In this document: one piece after another, positions 1-10,429 of the stretch
Position numbering within the stretch: the first letter of the stretch is position 1
Layout: each line of letters opens with the position of its first letter
From: Halioglobus sp.
GTDB taxonomy: Bacteria; Pseudomonadota; Gammaproteobacteria; Pseudomonadales; Halieaceae
Length of the DNA: 64,000 bases
Direction of reading: 5' to 3'
NCBI GenBank assembly: GCA_028825045.1
Contig: JAPKAY010000013.1
Span: 1 to 64,000 of the forward strand
Position numbers and translations under genes: made by a program
Notes under the pieces: generated by a model
What the model saw: only the letters and a program-made list of their open reading frames with translations
Told to the model about the DNA's origin: nothing
Database searches by the model: none

Positions 1-67
1 TACATTCAATCCTCGGGCTTCCAACAGACACCCCCGGTTTTAATTTCACTACGGCTATGCGCGTTTA

Positions 68-874
68 CTATTCTCCGCGAAACGCCGGTTGCCGCTTTTC
101 CTTGAACGCCCTGGGGCCCTCTCTGGCATCTTTACTCATCATTACCTGCGCTGCCTGTTCCATTTCGAATCGAAAAGCATCTGCCCAGGGCAGTGTGTGA
201 GTCTCGATCGCCGTGCGCTTTATCGCCTGCAGAGCTAGTGGCGCCTGCCGACAGACGTTGTGCGCATAGTGCTCCGCTCGCGCTTGCAACTCAGACATCG
301 GAACCACTTCAGAAACAAGACCCATAGCCAATGCCTCGGCCGCAGTGATCGGCTCTCCGCCCAGCAGGATCTTCATGGCGTGGGCCCAGGGTAATTGCCG
401 CGCCAGCCTTACCATGGAGCCCGCGCCCGGCACTACGCCCACCTTGGGTTCGGGCAGCGCAAATTGCGCGTGATCTGCGGCGATACGAATATCCGTCGCC
501 TGCAGCAACTCAGTACCACCCCCGAGGGCGCGTCCGTTAATCGCCGCGATGACAGGCTTGTATAAGGGCTCGGCCTTGAGCATGATTTTGTCAGCGATCA
601 TCGGATCTGCAAGCAACCTCGCTTCGGCGGCCGACCCCGCTTCCTTTGCACCCGTCCACAAGGGGATAACCTGGGAAAGATCACCACCGCAGCAAAAATC
701 CTGGTCACCAGCTGCGGTCAGCACGGCTACCCGGATCGCACCATCATCTCTTACTTCCTGCCATGCATCTGCCAGTTCCAAAAACATGTCACCGTTAATC
801 ATGTTTTTGGCTTCTGGCCGGTTGAGGATAATCCAGGCCTGCTGGCCGCGTTTCTCAAACTTAATGGCTTCCAT
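68..874 (-). CDS. enoyl-CoA hydratase/isomerase (crotonase) family protein
   Basis: A 268-residue crotonase-fold protein, expected to hydrate or isomerise an enoyl-CoA. The CoA/oxyanion-hole motifs are visible: CCGGDL near residues 61-66 and AAINGRALGGG near 110-120. The family's first catalytic glutamate is kept in PEPKVGVVPGAG (about residue 142), but the position of the second glutamate (AMEM in rat crotonase) reads AMKI, so isomerase or other crotonase chemistry is possible. An in-frame ATG lies upstream at 943, but the ATG at 874 is preceded by GGAG at good spacing and begins the conserved fold, so I use it. It is the last gene of a likely purC-permease-crotonase transcript. The substrate is not predictable. 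Confidence 0.88.
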   Translation of the reverse strand: MEAIKFEKRGQQAWIILNRPEAKNMINGDMFLELADAWQEVRDDGAIRVAVLTAAGDQDFCCGGDLSQVIPLWTGAKEAGSAAEARLLADPMIADKIMLKAEPLYKPVIAAINGRALGGGTELLQATDIRIAADHAQFALPEPKVGVVPGAGSMVRLARQLPWAHAMKILLGGEPITAAEALAMGLVSEVVPMSELQARAEHYAHNVCRQAPLALQAIKRTAIETHTLPWADAFRFEMEQAAQVMMSKDAREGPRAFKEKRQPAFRGE

Positions 875-906
875 ATTGCTTCTCCGGTTAAACATACACT
901 CTACGC

Positions 907-1668
907 CTAGCCCACCAAACCCAATCCAGTAACACCATCCCAAAGCAGCTTTACGCCAACCACTACCAGCGCAACACTAATCACCGAATAATAGACAGAA
1001 TACGTAGAACGCTTCACGAGGTAATGGCCGATTTTCACTCCCAGGGGCGCAAGCGGCACCAGCACCAACGAGTACAACAAGTTTTCTGAGGTGAACTGAC
1101 CCAATGCGTAGTAAGGCACTAGTTTCACCACGTTCACCACGGCAAAAAATATGCCTGCAGTACCGGCAAATAAAATAGGCGACAGCTGTTTAGGCATCAG
1201 ATACATGGTTAACGGCGGGCCACCGGCGTGGATGCTAAAGCTGGTAAACCCGGCAAGCGCACCAAAAATACTGCCACTTATCGAATGATGCTCATTGCTG
1301 GCACGGGTGTTCAAACCCAACAAACTCTGCGCACCAAACACCGCTGACAATGCACCCACGAGAATTCGCATATAGTGCTCGTTCATCACCTCGGCTGAAA
1401 AATAGCCTATGGCCACACCCACAACAGCACCGGGCAATAACAAATACAGCGCTCGGCGATCGAAAACGCCCCAGTAGGTTTTCACCACCAGAATGTCCAT
1501 TACCACCAGGATAGGCAATAGAATGCCCGCAGCCTGAGTTGGGGGCATCACCAGTGCCATTATTGGTACCGAGATAATCGCGATGGCCCCACCAAAACCA
1601 CCTTTGACGATACCAAAGAGGAGCACCGCAGGCACGCTGGCGAGGTAGAACCAGGGGTCAGAGAGCAA
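907..1668 (-). CDS. TauE/SafE family sulfite-exporter-like permease
   Basis: A 253-residue, very hydrophobic protein with about seven to eight predicted membrane segments and the glycine-rich start FGIVKGGFGGAIAII typical of the TauE/SafE (DUF81) family. Members move sulfite, sulfoacetate or other organic anions across the inner membrane, but most are uncharacterised. It begins 8 bp after the purC stop, so it is probably co-transcribed with purC; that gives no clear functional clue. The substrate is unknown. Confidence 0.85.
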   Translation of the reverse strand: MLSDPWFYLASVPAVLLFGIVKGGFGGAIAIISVPIMALVMPPTQAAGILLPILVVMDILVVKTYWGVFDRRALYLLLPGAVVGVAIGYFSAEVMNEHYMRILVGALSAVFGAQSLLGLNTRASNEHHSISGSIFGALAGFTSFSIHAGGPPLTMYLMPKQLSPILFAGTAGIFFAVVNVVKLVPYYALGQFTSENLLYSLVLVPLAPLGVKIGHYLVKRSTYSVYYSVISVALVVVGVKLLWDGVTGLGLVG

Positions 1669-1676
1669 AAACGACC

Positions 1677-2780
1677 TCAGTCAACCAGAGCATAGTCATT
1701 GCGCAGTATGTCGATTATTTCTGCTTTGGGATTATCCGATTGCGGGAGACTCCCACCGATAATTTTTTCCGCTATCCCCACATAGGTTTCCGAGACACTC
1801 ATCATCATCGCAAGGGGGAGTGCACTGTCCTGGGCCAGCGCCAGCCGCTCCGGCATACGACCCTTGTTTAGCAATATGTCAGGGTCCGGAAAATGCGCTA
1901 GAAGGAGCTGCCTGAATCCCTCCTTAGAGTTTTCCACTACCTTGCCCTCACGCAGCGCTGCACCATCCCATATACGCGAGGAGTCGGGGGTACCCACTTC
2001 GTCCATATAGATTAAATTATCATTGCCCGCTCCGTCTGTGACGTATCCAAACTCAAATTTAGTATCCACAAACACCTGATCGAGCTTACCCAACTCACTG
2101 CTAATCACATCAAAGCCTTCGCCCAGCAGTTTCTCATAGAGACCAATATCTGCAGGGTTGCGAAAGTTAAACGCGGCGAAATTCTTTTCGATATCCATGC
2201 GCGTGATATTCACATCATCGACCGCGGGCACGCCGGGAATGCCTTCCAAAATCCCCTTACTTGAGGGCGTAATCAACAACTCCGGCAGCTTCTGGTCCCG
2301 TTGCAACCCATCGGGAATGGTAATGCCACAGAATTCTCGCTCGCCCTTGTCATAGGCACGCCACATGGAGCCGGTAATATACTGCCGAGCTATGGCCTCG
2401 ATCATCACGGGCCGTGCCTTTTGCACGATCCAGACCAGCGGATGGGGTATCTCCAAAATATGGCTTTGTGCTAATCCTCGCTCCTTGAACAACCGGAACC
2501 AGTGATTGGAGATGGCATTGAGAGCTGCGCCTTTGCCGGGCACGCCGCGCAGTCCATCTTCAGCGTGCCATATGCATTCAAAAGCCGAGAGTCGATCCGA
2601 TATCACCATAACGGCCAGGGGCGCGTCCGCCGCCACATCATAGCCGCGCTCCGCCACCAACCGAGCGCTGTCGGTGTCGGTCAGCCAGTAAACGGAGCGC
2701 ACTTTGCCGCTGTGCACAGGCGCATCTGTGCGAATGGGGAGATCGTCGTTGACGGCCAATACGCTGTCGGCGAGACTCAT
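1677..2780 (-). CDS. purC: phosphoribosylaminoimidazole-succinocarboxamide (SAICAR) synthase
   Basis: Purine biosynthesis: ATP-dependent joining of CAIR with aspartate to give SAICAR, in the cytosol. At 367 residues it belongs to the long PurC form (Vibrio type) rather than the roughly 237-residue form. Family motifs are present: HSGKVRSVY near the N-terminus, a GSMWRAY block, TPSSKG, and the signature FVDTKFEFG. An in-frame ATG occurs at 2819, but the ATG at 2780 has AGGACA upstream and starts at the usual place (MSLADSVL). First gene of the likely transcript that continues into the TauE-like permease and the crotonase. Confidence 0.96.
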   Translation of the reverse strand: MSLADSVLAVNDDLPIRTDAPVHSGKVRSVYWLTDTDSARLVAERGYDVAADAPLAVMVISDRLSAFECIWHAEDGLRGVPGKGAALNAISNHWFRLFKERGLAQSHILEIPHPLVWIVQKARPVMIEAIARQYITGSMWRAYDKGEREFCGITIPDGLQRDQKLPELLITPSSKGILEGIPGVPAVDDVNITRMDIEKNFAAFNFRNPADIGLYEKLLGEGFDVISSELGKLDQVFVDTKFEFGYVTDGAGNDNLIYMDEVGTPDSSRIWDGAALREGKVVENSKEGFRQLLLAHFPDPDILLNKGRMPERLALAQDSALPLAMMMSVSETYVGIAEKIIGGSLPQSDNPKAEIIDILRNDYALVD

Positions 2781-2959
2781 AATCGTTGTCCTGTATCGAT
2801 TCGTTGGGGTAGCACACACTGCCTATAGCACTAGGGCGCGGTGACAGAGAGTTGGAATTCTAGCAGAGGAAATGGGCTCAGGCACGCCGTTGTTCCATGA
2901 CCGGGCAATACAAGGACATACCGTTAGAATACAGCGGCTACGACGCGAAATTGGCTCGA

Positions 2960-3343
2960 TCACAAAACGGCCAAAAGGTACGGTAAAAAAATCATCAGAC
3001 CAATGGTGGCCGCCCCGGCAGCGCACAGAAGAACAGCACCGGCTGCAATATCCTTTGATTTTTTTACCAAGGGATGAAAGTCGGGGGATACCGCATCACA
3101 CAGAAACTCAAAAGCCGTGTTCATGGCTTCTACTACCCACACCGCAGTGATCACTAATACAAGAACGCACCATTCGATGGCTGTCACACCGAACACTAAC
3201 CCGGCGACAATAACACCGACGGTTGCTACTGCATGTAGCCATGTGTTGTGCTGACTTTTGACCAGCTCGGAAATACCCTGTAGGGCACACATTCCACTGC
3301 GGATTCTTCCTCCCACAGAGAAGGGCTCGGGCTTATTGTTCAT
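2960..3343 (-). CDS. dgkA: diacylglycerol kinase, small integral-membrane (DgkA) family
   Basis: A 127-residue membrane kinase of the prokaryotic DAG kinase family, which phosphorylates diacylglycerol (or undecaprenol in some members) at the inner membrane for phospholipid recycling. Three hydrophobic helices are visible, and the family signature appears as VEAMNTAFEFLCDAVSPDFH followed by KKSKDIAAGAVL, which holds the catalytic glutamate and metal-binding region. I place the start at the ATG at 3343 (MNNKPEPF); an upstream in-frame ATG at 3424 would add a basic, unconserved stretch. The enzyme class is clear; the lipid substrate (DAG versus undecaprenol) is not settled by sequence. Confidence 0.9.
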   Translation of the reverse strand: MNNKPEPFSVGGRIRSGMCALQGISELVKSQHNTWLHAVATVGVIVAGLVFGVTAIEWCVLVLVITAVWVVEAMNTAFEFLCDAVSPDFHPLVKKSKDIAAGAVLLCAAGAATIGLMIFLPYLLAVL

Positions 3344-3480
3344 AGCAATACCTTTTACAGCAGGCTTGGTTCGACAAGCTAGAATATTACGATTTTTCCT
3401 GCGCTTACAATGTACAGCACCCATCCACTATAATGGCCCCTTACAAAGCTGCGCGCAGCGTTAACTGAGGACCCACCTCC

Positions 3481-3912
3481 ATGAGCGACACACCCCAAAC
3501 CCCCTACCAGATCTTGGGCGAGGAAGGTATCCGCACGCTCACCAGTACCTTTTATGACATCATGGACACGCTGCCCGAAGCTTCCGGGCTACGCGCAATG
3601 CACGCCAGCAACCTTTCTCCGATGAAAGCAAAACTGGCGGAATACCTGATCGGCTGGATGGGAGGTCCGCCATTATATGCGGACAAATACGGTACCGTCT
3701 GCATGACCACACCCCACGAGCCCTTTCACATCGGCCCCGAAGAGCGCGACCAATGGCTACTGTGCATGGACAAAGCCCTCGTGCAAACCGGTGCCAGCGA
3801 GGAACTGGTTGATATGCTGAAAGTTCCCATGTTTCGTATAGCCGATGCCATTCGCAACAGGGAAGGCCCCAGCAGCGCCGCTTCCAATCCCAATATCATA
3901 GCGGCAGGCTAA
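3481..3912 (+). CDS. group II truncated haemoglobin
   Basis: A 143-residue haem protein of the trHbII (GlbO/YjbI-like) family, used for O2 or NO handling in the cytosol. Diagnostic residues: Tyr25 in STFYDIM (B10 position), the proximal histidine His79 in PHEPFHIGPEERDQW, and Trp92 (G8), which all group II members carry. Upstream is a spaced AGGACCCACCTCC stretch; the ATG at 3481 matches the family N-terminus. It is monocistronic and faces the lipoprotein gene at 3960 on the other strand. The C-terminal tail of about 20 residues is low complexity and not conserved. Confidence 0.92.
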   Translation: MSDTPQTPYQILGEEGIRTLTSTFYDIMDTLPEASGLRAMHASNLSPMKAKLAEYLIGWMGGPPLYADKYGTVCMTTPHEPFHIGPEERDQWLLCMDKALVQTGASEELVDMLKVPMFRIADAIRNREGPSSAASNPNIIAAG

Positions 3913-3959
3913 ACACTAAATCAGGTACAGCGCGCCGCAGACCGTGCGGAAGCGAATTG

Positions 3960-4655
3960 CTATTTCTGGGGTGTAACCACGATAGCAGTGGCCAGCGGAT
4001 CTGTGGCACGACCTTGTAAGAACAGGATTCCCCGACGCATACTGTTGCCCCAGGCGCGAAAAATCATCGCAACCGCTGTGCTCTCGTTGTCTATCTGATT
4101 GAATGCCCAGATGTCATCGCTGGACTTGGTATCCACCGAACGCACCAACACGTCACCACTTACAACATCAACCAATGCAAGACTGATAGTGATAGAACCA
4201 CTGGGCCGGGCGCCAACTGCAACCTTGGCCCGCGTCTCGAAAGGATGGATGGCTACTACCGTTGTGTGAACTACAATTTCCGCTTCAGCCCTGGTATCAA
4301 CAACATTAAATGCCGATTCATAGCTCAGCGCAGTCGAAAATTCATGGGCAATTGTCTCCAGCAAAATGCTCTCCTCCGATGCATTCACTCGCCATTCTTT
4401 ATCCACCGGTGAGCCTTCGGGCTGGACAATTTGCAGGTAGGAAAGATCTGCTGGTGCTATATAGATTCTACGGAAATCTCTGGCACCCGCAGGAATCTCC
4501 TTGTTCAGATAAAGTTCATCCGCACGTGTGTTCATGCCTTCCAAGAAACTGGGATCACCACGCTCTGCAACAGAATACTGCGCAGTATCGCTCTGCGCGC
4601 AACCTCCCAGTATCAGCAAAGCAGCAAACAGGGCTGTGAAGGTTTTGATTAACAT
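3960..4655 (-). CDS. lipoprotein, DUF3313-like
   Basis: A 231-residue protein with a short hydrophobic signal and a lipobox LGGC (Cys19), so it should be lipid-anchored in the envelope. The body, with motifs such as RRIYIAPADLSYL and ISLALVDVVSGDVLV, looks like the DUF3313 group of uncharacterised outer-membrane lipoproteins; that assignment is from memory. The ATG at 4655 is chosen because the signal peptide starts there; a longer in-frame start at 4766 would bury the signal. No linked functional partner. Confidence 0.75.
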   Translation of the reverse strand: MLIKTFTALFAALLILGGCAQSDTAQYSVAERGDPSFLEGMNTRADELYLNKEIPAGARDFRRIYIAPADLSYLQIVQPEGSPVDKEWRVNASEESILLETIAHEFSTALSYESAFNVVDTRAEAEIVVHTTVVAIHPFETRAKVAVGARPSGSITISLALVDVVSGDVLVRSVDTKSSDDIWAFNQIDNESTAVAMIFRAWGNSMRRGILFLQGRATDPLATAIVVTPQK

Positions 4656-4847
4656 GGAATTCGTCCTTTGTTCTGTGAGTGTCCGGGCCGACGAGCCACA
4701 CCCGGCATCGGCAGGTTCGCAGGAACGCAAAGTATACCGGAAATTTTTGGTACCGCTACGGGCCAAGGCGCCACAGCGCTAGAACATCGTTGGGTCAGCC
4801 ATCATTATCCGCTACAATCCCCACTTTTATTCTTCTAGGAACCTTTC

Positions 4848-6926
4848 ATGCCAAAATTATCACTCTGGCAGAGCGTCAGCCTGACTTTTTTGGTCTTGCT
4901 TTTAGCTTCACTCTCGGCGCGCAGCGAGCCGATTGAAGAAGACATTCTGGTCACTGCCAGCCGGATACCGGAGGCTGCCCTGACACTACCGCTCGCCTGG
5001 TCTACTGTGGATAGCGCAGCATTGGCATTGGTTGACCCGGTACACATCAATGAAATTATGCAGCGTGTACCGGGCGCATGGATCAGCCGGGGCAACGGAC
5101 AGGAGAGCATCATCGCCCTGCGCTCGCCAGTACTGACTGGCGCTGGGGGCTGTGGCGCTTTTTTTTCCGCCGCGGATGGCATCAACCTGCGCGCGCCTGG
5201 ATTTTGCAATATAAACCAGCTGTTTGACTCCAACTTTGAGCAGGCCAGCCGTATCGAAGTAATCCGCGGGCCGGCCACCGCCCTTTATGGCTCCAACGCT
5301 ATGCACGGTGTCATTAATGTGATTAGCGCCGCGCCCACAGAGGAACTGGATCAAAACCTTGCTCTAGAAGCGGGCCCCGATGATTACTATCGCGTAAAAC
5401 AACGCTACCGCAATACGTTTGGGAGCCACGGCATCAGTATCAACGCTAATGTCACTCACGATGGTGGTTACAAAGATGACTCGGGCTACGATCAGCAAAA
5501 ACTCCTGACGCGATACGACTACAGCGGAGAGTCCTGGGATTTCCGCACAGTGCTGGATGGCGCAAATCTCAACCAGGACACCGCGGGATTCATAAAAGGG
5601 TTCCAAGCGTATCAAGATGATGACCGAAAAAAGGAAAACCCCAACCCGGAGGCTTACCGAGATGCCTGGTCTGTGCGTTTATACAGTGCCGCCACTACCG
5701 CGCTGAACGAGAACAGCTCATTCACAGTCACGCCTTATCTGCGCTTAAATGACATGAAGTTCCTGCAACACTATCTGGTCTGGCAACCTACGGAAAAGAA
5801 TGCGCACGACAGTCTGGGCGTGCGCACTACCATTCATACCGACGCAGGCGTGCTGCGCTGGGTGCACGGTATCGAAGCGGAATATACCGATGCGACACTG
5901 AAGGAAACTCAGGACGAGGATTTTAGTCCCAACATACCGGCCGGCGTGCACTATGATTATCAGGTCGACGCCTCAATGGCTGCAATCTACACACAACTTC
6001 GCACGCAGTACGATACACCCTGGGAGTTCGATTTAGGCGTTCGTCTGGAGTACAGCAACTACGATTACCATAATCGCACGACAGATGGGTCTCCCTGCAG
6101 TGATGCGGCCGATAACTGTCGCTTCTATCGGCCGGCTGATCGTGAGGACGACTTTACCAACTGGTCTACCAACGCAGGAGTCAGCTACGCACTTACTGAA
6201 GATCACATTGTCTATCTGCGTCTCGCGCAGGGGTATCGCGCGCCTCAGGCCAACGAGTTATATCGTCTACAATCAGGGCAGGAGAGTGCGGACCTTGATT
6301 CGGAAGAAATTGAGAACATAGAACTGGGCCTGCGTGGCTACTGGCGCAGCACTACGCGTTACGATATCGCCATGTACTACATGAACAAAGAAAACGTCAT
6401 TTTTCAGGATTCTGACAGGCAGAATGTCAGCGGTGCAAAAACCAATCACTATGGTGCCGAAATAAGCGTGGACTATGCAATCAGTGACAACTGGTCGGTG
6501 GGAGTGGATGCTAATTTCGCGAGTCACACTTACGATAACAACATCGAACTGTTTGGCAGCAACAAAGATATCAAGGGCAACGATATCGACACCTCACCCA
6601 ACGCCTTCGGCAGCGCTCGTCTGGGCTGGGATTTTTCAGAACTTGCTGGAAGGTATAGCCTGACCGAACTGGAGTGGGTCTATATGGGTTCCTATTATCT
6701 GGACCCCACAAATGAACATGAGTACAACGGACATTCTCTGGTCAATCTGCGGATAACCAGTGACCTGACACCGCGCTGGACCGCCGGACTTCGCCTGACC
6801 AATCTTCTGGATGAGGAATACGCTGAACGAGCCGACTTTGGTTTCGGAGACTACCGCTACTTTGTGGGGCAGCCTCGCGGTGCCTATCTACAGATCAGTT
6901 ACCAGTTTGGCGTGACGGAAGGCTAA
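4848..6926 (+). CDS. TonB-dependent outer-membrane receptor
   Basis: A 692-residue outer-membrane receptor importing a scarce solute with TonB energy. The signal peptide covers about residues 1-27, followed by EEDILVTASR, a TonB-box-like start. The plug domain has VIRGPATALYGSNAMHGVINV, the classic plug motif. The C-terminus ends LQISYQF plus a short tail, as expected for a beta-barrel strand. The length is close to haem, cobalamin or siderophore receptors. No Fur box or cobalamin riboswitch is visible in the short upstream gap and no ABC genes flank it, so the ligand is unknown. Confidence 0.93.
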   Translation: MPKLSLWQSVSLTFLVLLLASLSARSEPIEEDILVTASRIPEAALTLPLAWSTVDSAALALVDPVHINEIMQRVPGAWISRGNGQESIIALRSPVLTGAGGCGAFFSAADGINLRAPGFCNINQLFDSNFEQASRIEVIRGPATALYGSNAMHGVINVISAAPTEELDQNLALEAGPDDYYRVKQRYRNTFGSHGISINANVTHDGGYKDDSGYDQQKLLTRYDYSGESWDFRTVLDGANLNQDTAGFIKGFQAYQDDDRKKENPNPEAYRDAWSVRLYSAATTALNENSSFTVTPYLRLNDMKFLQHYLVWQPTEKNAHDSLGVRTTIHTDAGVLRWVHGIEAEYTDATLKETQDEDFSPNIPAGVHYDYQVDASMAAIYTQLRTQYDTPWEFDLGVRLEYSNYDYHNRTTDGSPCSDAADNCRFYRPADREDDFTNWSTNAGVSYALTEDHIVYLRLAQGYRAPQANELYRLQSGQESADLDSEEIENIELGLRGYWRSTTRYDIAMYYMNKENVIFQDSDRQNVSGAKTNHYGAEISVDYAISDNWSVGVDANFASHTYDNNIELFGSNKDIKGNDIDTSPNAFGSARLGWDFSELAGRYSLTELEWVYMGSYYLDPTNEHEYNGHSLVNLRITSDLTPRWTAGLRLTNLLDEEYAERADFGFGDYRYFVGQPRGAYLQISYQFGVTEG

Positions 6927-7059
6927 CGCGACCAGGCCTATTGAAATTTTTCTGTAGATTCTGAGCACTGCCGATCTCAGTTACCGCATATGCATTGATG
7001 CAGCGTGTCACAGGGGCAGACAGTATCGCAACCATAGAAAAAATAATGAACCGCTCCCC

Positions 7060-7962
7060 CTATCCCAGCCAGGAATACCCGCGCCGTCCCTGCAAGCCAC
7101 CCGTGTGGATTGCCAGAAGCGGCAGGTCTGCGCTCCACTCTCCGGATTCGCGTAATTGATGAACGGCATACATCATCTTCCCTGTGTATACCGGCTCCAG
7201 TTGAATGCCGTGGATAGCCTCGAATGCTAAAATAAAATCACACAAGGACTCATGCGTCCGTGCAAAGCCACCGCAATGATACTCGTGGAGGATGCGCCAG
7301 CGGGCGCAGTTTTCAGGCGCCAAATCCCGCAAAAGCGCTTCCACCTGAACCTCTAAATCCGTCGCCCCCTTTAAAGCTGAAATACCATAAAGCGCATAAG
7401 ACTCATCCAGGCCGGCCGCCACGCCAGCCAGAGTCGTGCCGGTGCCTACCGGTAACACAATTCGCTTTGCCCGGTTAGACCGCTGCTGAATATGGCTCGC
7501 GATCGCCTTACACCCCCGAGCACCTAATACTGTAGCACCTCCCTCCGGAATAAGGAGACAGGGAGCGAAGCGGGAAAGAATGCGCCGCTGATAATCTACA
7601 TCGTTTCTCTGCCGATACTCTTCCCTGCTCACGGGGACGACCTGCATACCGTACCTACGCACATCCAGAAGCATTGCAGTTTGGTCGCAATCCCCTGCTC
7701 CGCGAACCAGTCCGATAGTTTCGATGCCCAGATCAGCACCGGCCGCGGCAAGGGCATGGAGGTGGTTCGACCAAACACCGCCAAAAGACACTAGACGCGA
7801 TACGCCCTGGCGCTTTGCTTCACAGAAATATTCCTGCAACTTAAAAAATTTATTCCCGAAAGCCGGACCGCCAGTTTGATCCAGGCGGAGCAGAGACACG
7901 CCACCCAGTGATACGCCCATGACTGGAGTACTGCTCAGCTCGTGTAGCAAAGGTGCCTGCAA
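7060..7962 (-). CDS. PLP-dependent D-cysteine desulfhydrase / ACC deaminase-like enzyme
   Basis: A 300-residue fold-type II PLP enzyme. GNKFFKL carries the lysine expected to bind PLP (Lys38 by comparison with GGNK of ACC deaminase), SFGGVWSNHLHALAAAG matches the substrate-binding stretch, PVGTGTTLAGVAAGL is the phosphate-binding loop, and AIHTGGLQG lies near the end. The family includes D-cysteine desulfhydrase (DcyD) and 1-aminocyclopropane-1-carboxylate deaminase; which applies is not clear from sequence. It begins 5 bp after the lipA stop, so the two genes are likely co-transcribed; sulfur metabolism would be a sensible link with lipoate synthesis, but this is inference. Confidence 0.87.
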   Translation of the reverse strand: MQAPLLHELSSTPVMGVSLGGVSLLRLDQTGGPAFGNKFFKLQEYFCEAKRQGVSRLVSFGGVWSNHLHALAAAGADLGIETIGLVRGAGDCDQTAMLLDVRRYGMQVVPVSREEYRQRNDVDYQRRILSRFAPCLLIPEGGATVLGARGCKAIASHIQQRSNRAKRIVLPVGTGTTLAGVAAGLDESYALYGISALKGATDLEVQVEALLRDLAPENCARWRILHEYHCGGFARTHESLCDFILAFEAIHGIQLEPVYTGKMMYAVHQLRESGEWSADLPLLAIHTGGLQGRRGYSWLG

Positions 7963-7967
7963 GTGGA

Positions 7968-8957
7968 CTATGGCAATCCCACGTTATTTTTGGCCAGTAC
8001 TTGCTCAGCACGGTAGCTGGATCGCACCAACACACCGGAAACCACCTCAAAGAAACCCTTCTCCAGACCCCATTGGCGATACTGTTCAAACTCCTGGGGA
8101 CTCACATAACGATCTATGGGGAAGTGATTACGGGTAGGCTGCAGATACTGACCGAGTGTCAGTATGTCGACATTGGCGGCGCAGAGATCATCCATACAGT
8201 CCATAATCTCCGCCTCCGTCTCGCCCAGCCCCAACATCAGGCTAGTTTTGGTCAACACATCCGGGCGATACTTTTTTGCGTGCGCAAGCACATCGAGAGT
8301 TTGCTGATATCCGGCGCGGGGGTCGCGCACTGGATGGGTGAGGCGACGAACGGTTTCAATATTCTGGGCAAATACGGCGATGCCAGAATCAAGCACCGTT
8401 TCAACATCTGCGAGCTCACCCAGAAAGTCCGGTGTAAGTGCCTCAACAGCTGTTTCGGGGTTAACCTGCTTCACCCGTTGCACGCACGCCGCGTAATGTC
8501 CTGCACCACCGTCGGGAAGGTCGTCGCGATTGACGGAGGTTAGCACGACATACTTGAGGTTCATCAGCTGCACTGAGCGTGCCGCATTATCCGGCTCTTC
8601 GATGTCCAGCCAACCTTTAGGATTCCCGGTATTGACTGCACAGAACCGACACGCTCGAGTGCATACATCGCCCATCAACATGATGGTGGCGGTTCCCGCA
8701 CTCCAGCACTCGCTCATGTTAGGGCATTTGGCCTCTTCACAAACCGTGGCCAGTTTGTGTTGATGGACGATTCCCTGAACTTTCTCATAGGTGGCGCCGC
8801 CACGAACACTAACGCGTAACCAGTCAGGCTTACGCAGGCGTTGACCGTTATCGTCCGCAGACTTGATGCCATCTTTAATGGCGGAAACGCCTCGGTCGGT
8901 CACAAACTTCTCTCCGCTGCCCACCTGCACGGTGGGAATGCGGTCATTGTCGGGCAT
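7968..8957 (-). CDS. lipA: lipoyl synthase
   Basis: A 329-residue radical-SAM enzyme that inserts two sulfurs into the octanoyl group on lipoyl-dependent proteins. Both iron-sulfur motifs are visible: the auxiliary cluster [12 protein letters not shown] and the radical-[13 protein letters not shown]. The protein ends with the family-typical RSSYRAEQ region (the arginine-serine-serine cluster-ligating motif). The partner lipB is not next to it, unlike in many gammaproteobacteria. Confidence 0.97.
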   Translation of the reverse strand: MPDNDRIPTVQVGSGEKFVTDRGVSAIKDGIKSADDNGQRLRKPDWLRVSVRGGATYEKVQGIVHQHKLATVCEEAKCPNMSECWSAGTATIMLMGDVCTRACRFCAVNTGNPKGWLDIEEPDNAARSVQLMNLKYVVLTSVNRDDLPDGGAGHYAACVQRVKQVNPETAVEALTPDFLGELADVETVLDSGIAVFAQNIETVRRLTHPVRDPRAGYQQTLDVLAHAKKYRPDVLTKTSLMLGLGETEAEIMDCMDDLCAANVDILTLGQYLQPTRNHFPIDRYVSPQEFEQYRQWGLEKGFFEVVSGVLVRSSYRAEQVLAKNNVGLP

Positions 8958-9046
8958 GAGCTCTTATCCTGATATCGTTACGCAGATACACTGATTATAG
9001 CGGAAAGTACCGGGGAGTTACTCCCAACAAGGCAGGATTGTGCAGG

Positions 9047-10429
9047 CTAACCCAATAATCGATTGACCGAGCGGGATACCGCTATTTTACCCTGATCGAA
9101 GTAAGCTTCATGGTTTTCTTCAATTTTAGGCAGGTCATAGAGGTAATTCACCATGATTCCCGCAGACTGCTCACGTCCCTTGGCGGACTGGTCAGCCGCG
9201 CCATGCAAGCCAAACAGCTGTGCGCCATTACCCAGATGAAACCGGGCCACCGGATCCGCAGGTAACCGACCTCGCTTCACCTTCAGCAGATAGTGCGTAC
9301 ACAGTTTGAGCAATATGTCGTAGATTTTAGTATCCACCACGCAACCCACAGGCGTTCTGACGCGGTCGATTAGCTCATCTGCCACTAATCCTTGCAAGTC
9401 GGCATCTAACAACCACTGGCGAAAACCAGGAACCGGGGACAATGTGACGAATGTTTTCAGCGTTGGTATTTCTTTTCGCAGTTCTTCGACAACACTCTTG
9501 ATTAGAAAATTGCCAAAGGAGACGCTGGACAAACCGGGATGACAATTACTGATGGAGTAGAACACCACAGTATTAGCAGGTTCATCCGCAGACGATTCAC
9601 GCTCCTGCACCAACAGCGGTTGAAGAGCGTCTGGCGTGCTGTCTGTGAGCGCGATTTCTACAAAGACCAGTGGGTCGTCGGCCATGGCCGGGTGAAAAAA
9701 AGCAAAGCAACGACGATCCTCTCCCAGGCGACTGCGTAAATCATCCCAGCCGTTAATTGCGTGTACGGCCTCATAGTCGATGATTTTCTCCAGCACGCTG
9801 GCAGGAGACGACCAATCTATGCGGCGCATCTCCAGAAACCCCTTATTGAACCACGAAACAAACAAATGCTTGAGGTCTGAGTCCACTCCGCGAAGCTCCT
9901 GATTCGCAGGCAGTAAATCCAGCAGGTGTCCCCTCATTTGCACCAGTGTTCGAGTGCCCTCGGGCGCTGTATTGAGTCGACGAAATAATTTTTGCCGCGG
10001 TGCCTCTGTTGCCCGATTTATCGCCCACAAGTTCTCCAGGCCCGCATCCTCTTGATAATTCTCAACTGCTTCAAGCACCTTTGCGGTATCTACCTCAAAT
10101 TGATCTGCCAAGCCATTGAAAAAGCCATTCCGCTCATCCGTCGACATTTGCTGATACCCGACTACAATTTCACTCGCCAAGGCCAGACCCGATGCCTCAC
10201 CACGGTGTTCCAGCAAGTCGTGACAAAGGATTAACAACGTTATCGCCGATGAGGGTGCAAGTTGTATGGCGGTAGTGTGGCGCCGACGAGCCAAAAGTTC
10301 ACGCCCTACAACAAGCACAGAACCGAGGGTGCGTCCTAGTGTCGTCATGGTTCTAACGGGTATATTCGCGTAGGAGCTTGGAACATAGTCCACGGAAACA
10401 ACTGGATTTTTAGGCACTTCTTCCGGCAT
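9047..10429 (-). CDS. malonyl-CoA decarboxylase
   Basis: A 460-residue protein matching malonyl-CoA decarboxylase, which converts malonyl-CoA to acetyl-CoA and CO2. The N-terminal helical domain runs to about residue 190 and the C-terminal GNAT-like catalytic domain follows; FYSISNCHPGLSSVSFGNFL and TLSPVPGFRQWL are conserved catalytic-domain blocks, with a histidine and serine in the expected places. HLGNGAQLFGLHGAAD near the end is also typical. It stands alone, with a 315-bp gap upstream. Role is likely in malonate removal or balance of fatty-acid synthesis and oxidation. Confidence 0.93.
   Translation of the reverse strand: MPEEVPKNPVVSVDYVPSSYANIPVRTMTTLGRTLGSVLVVGRELLARRRHTTAIQLAPSSAITLLILCHDLLEHRGEASGLALASEIVVGYQQMSTDERNGFFNGLADQFEVDTAKVLEAVENYQEDAGLENLWAINRATEAPRQKLFRRLNTAPEGTRTLVQMRGHLLDLLPANQELRGVDSDLKHLFVSWFNKGFLEMRRIDWSSPASVLEKIIDYEAVHAINGWDDLRSRLGEDRRCFAFFHPAMADDPLVFVEIALTDSTPDALQPLLVQERESSADEPANTVVFYSISNCHPGLSSVSFGNFLIKSVVEELRKEIPTLKTFVTLSPVPGFRQWLLDADLQGLVADELIDRVRTPVGCVVDTKIYDILLKLCTHYLLKVKRGRLPADPVARFHLGNGAQLFGLHGAADQSAKGREQSAGIMVNYLYDLPKIEENHEAYFDQGKIAVSRSVNRLLG

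Noticed and set aside
875..943. N-terminal extension of the first crotonase gene
   Set aside because: The extra 23 residues are not conserved, overlap the end of the permease gene, and the inner ATG has the better ribosome binding site.
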